A DNA stretch of 12,354 nucleotides. Origin: an uncultured Coriobacteriaceae bacterium (GTDB lineage: Bacteria; Actinomycetota; Coriobacteriia; Coriobacteriales; UMGS124). The notes under the pieces were generated by a model. It searched no databases. It worked only from the letters and a program-made list of their open reading frames with translations, and was not told the DNA's origin. Position 1 is the stretch's first letter, and the number at the start of each line of letters is the position of its first letter. Positions 12,272-12,354 of this stretch are shown here, piece after piece. The DNA is taken from positions 1 to 12,354 of the forward strand of contig CACZRK010000237.1 of assembly GCA_902783515.1 (NCBI GenBank), read 5' to 3'. The position numbers and the translations under genes were made by a program.

Positions 12272-12354
12272 TCACAGGTTCGCGTCGCCCCAGTCGCGCA
12301 GCTCCATGAGGATGGGGATGAGCGTCCTCGCCTTCTCCGTGAGGCTGTACTCCA
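12272..12354 (-). CDS. 3' end of an HxlR-family winged-helix regulator (partial)
   Basis: The frame enters from the right edge and stops at TGA (12272-12274). The 26 visible residues 'EYSLTEKARTLIPILMELRDW' plus 'GDANL' match the C-terminal wing and dimerisation helix of HxlR-type MarR-like regulators, whose typical ending is Y-x-L-T-x-x-G-x-x-L-x-P-I-L-x-x-L-x-x-W. Such regulators usually sense redox or reactive electrophile stress and control a nearby, often divergent, oxidoreductase gene. That target is not in the window. The DNA-binding part and start lie to the right. Confidence 0.85.
   Translation of the reverse strand, partial: EYSLTEKARTLIPILMELRDWGDANL

Noticed and set aside
1..12354. 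CRISPR array, tRNA or rRNA gene, integrase or phage structural genes
   Set aside because: No regularly spaced repeats, cloverleaf sequences, rRNA motifs or recombinase signatures were seen on either strand.

Overview
This is high-GC DNA (strong G/C at third codon positions) from what is most likely an actinobacterium. The protein content (NCS2 permease with guanine deaminase, TlyA, IS256-type transposase, several toxin-antitoxin families) would fit a Coriobacteriia member such as an Olsenella/Atopobium relative. That taxonomic call is inference from composition and remembered family distribution, not from a search.

Layout. At 1-108 lies the 3' end of an unidentified + strand gene. Three minus-strand genes follow: a secreted two-repeat protein (280-1665), an NCS2 nucleobase permease (1948-3423) and a guanine deaminase (3648-5099). 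The last two form a guanine-salvage pair: uptake of a purine base, then deamination of guanine to xanthine. Hairpins separate all three genes, so they may be separate transcription units.

From about 5.3 kb the window becomes a mosaic of small accessory modules. A HigBA-like toxin-antitoxin pair (5576-6245) is bracketed by two near-identical 42-bp copies of the 5' end of tlyA, one a dead fragment (5333-5374) and one inside the intact tlyA (6631-7482). Convergent to tlyA is a solo HipA/CtkA-like kinase (7557-8507). Next to it is a complete IS256-family insertion sequence (about 8663-10000) with inverted repeats and target-site duplication. A 32-bp repeat occurs just upstream of tlyA and again directly against the IS, upstream of a glutaredoxin-like gene (10171-10515). 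Then come a 5'-truncated DUF4143-type ATPase remnant (minus, 10534 to about 11199), a YefM/YoeB-type toxin-antitoxin pair (minus, 11371-11918) with a very clear promoter/operator, a + strand coding remnant without a start (about 11985-12160), and the 3' end of an HxlR-type regulator at the right edge.

Overall, two housekeeping units (purine salvage and the TlyA rRNA methyltransferase) sit beside a hot spot of toxin-antitoxin modules, IS insertion and gene debris. I see no CRISPR array, tRNA, rRNA or integrase. I do not see a convincing wholly new multi-gene system. The most unusual signals are the 42-bp tlyA duplication around the HigBA module, the 32-bp intergenic repeat, and the two-repeat secreted protein.
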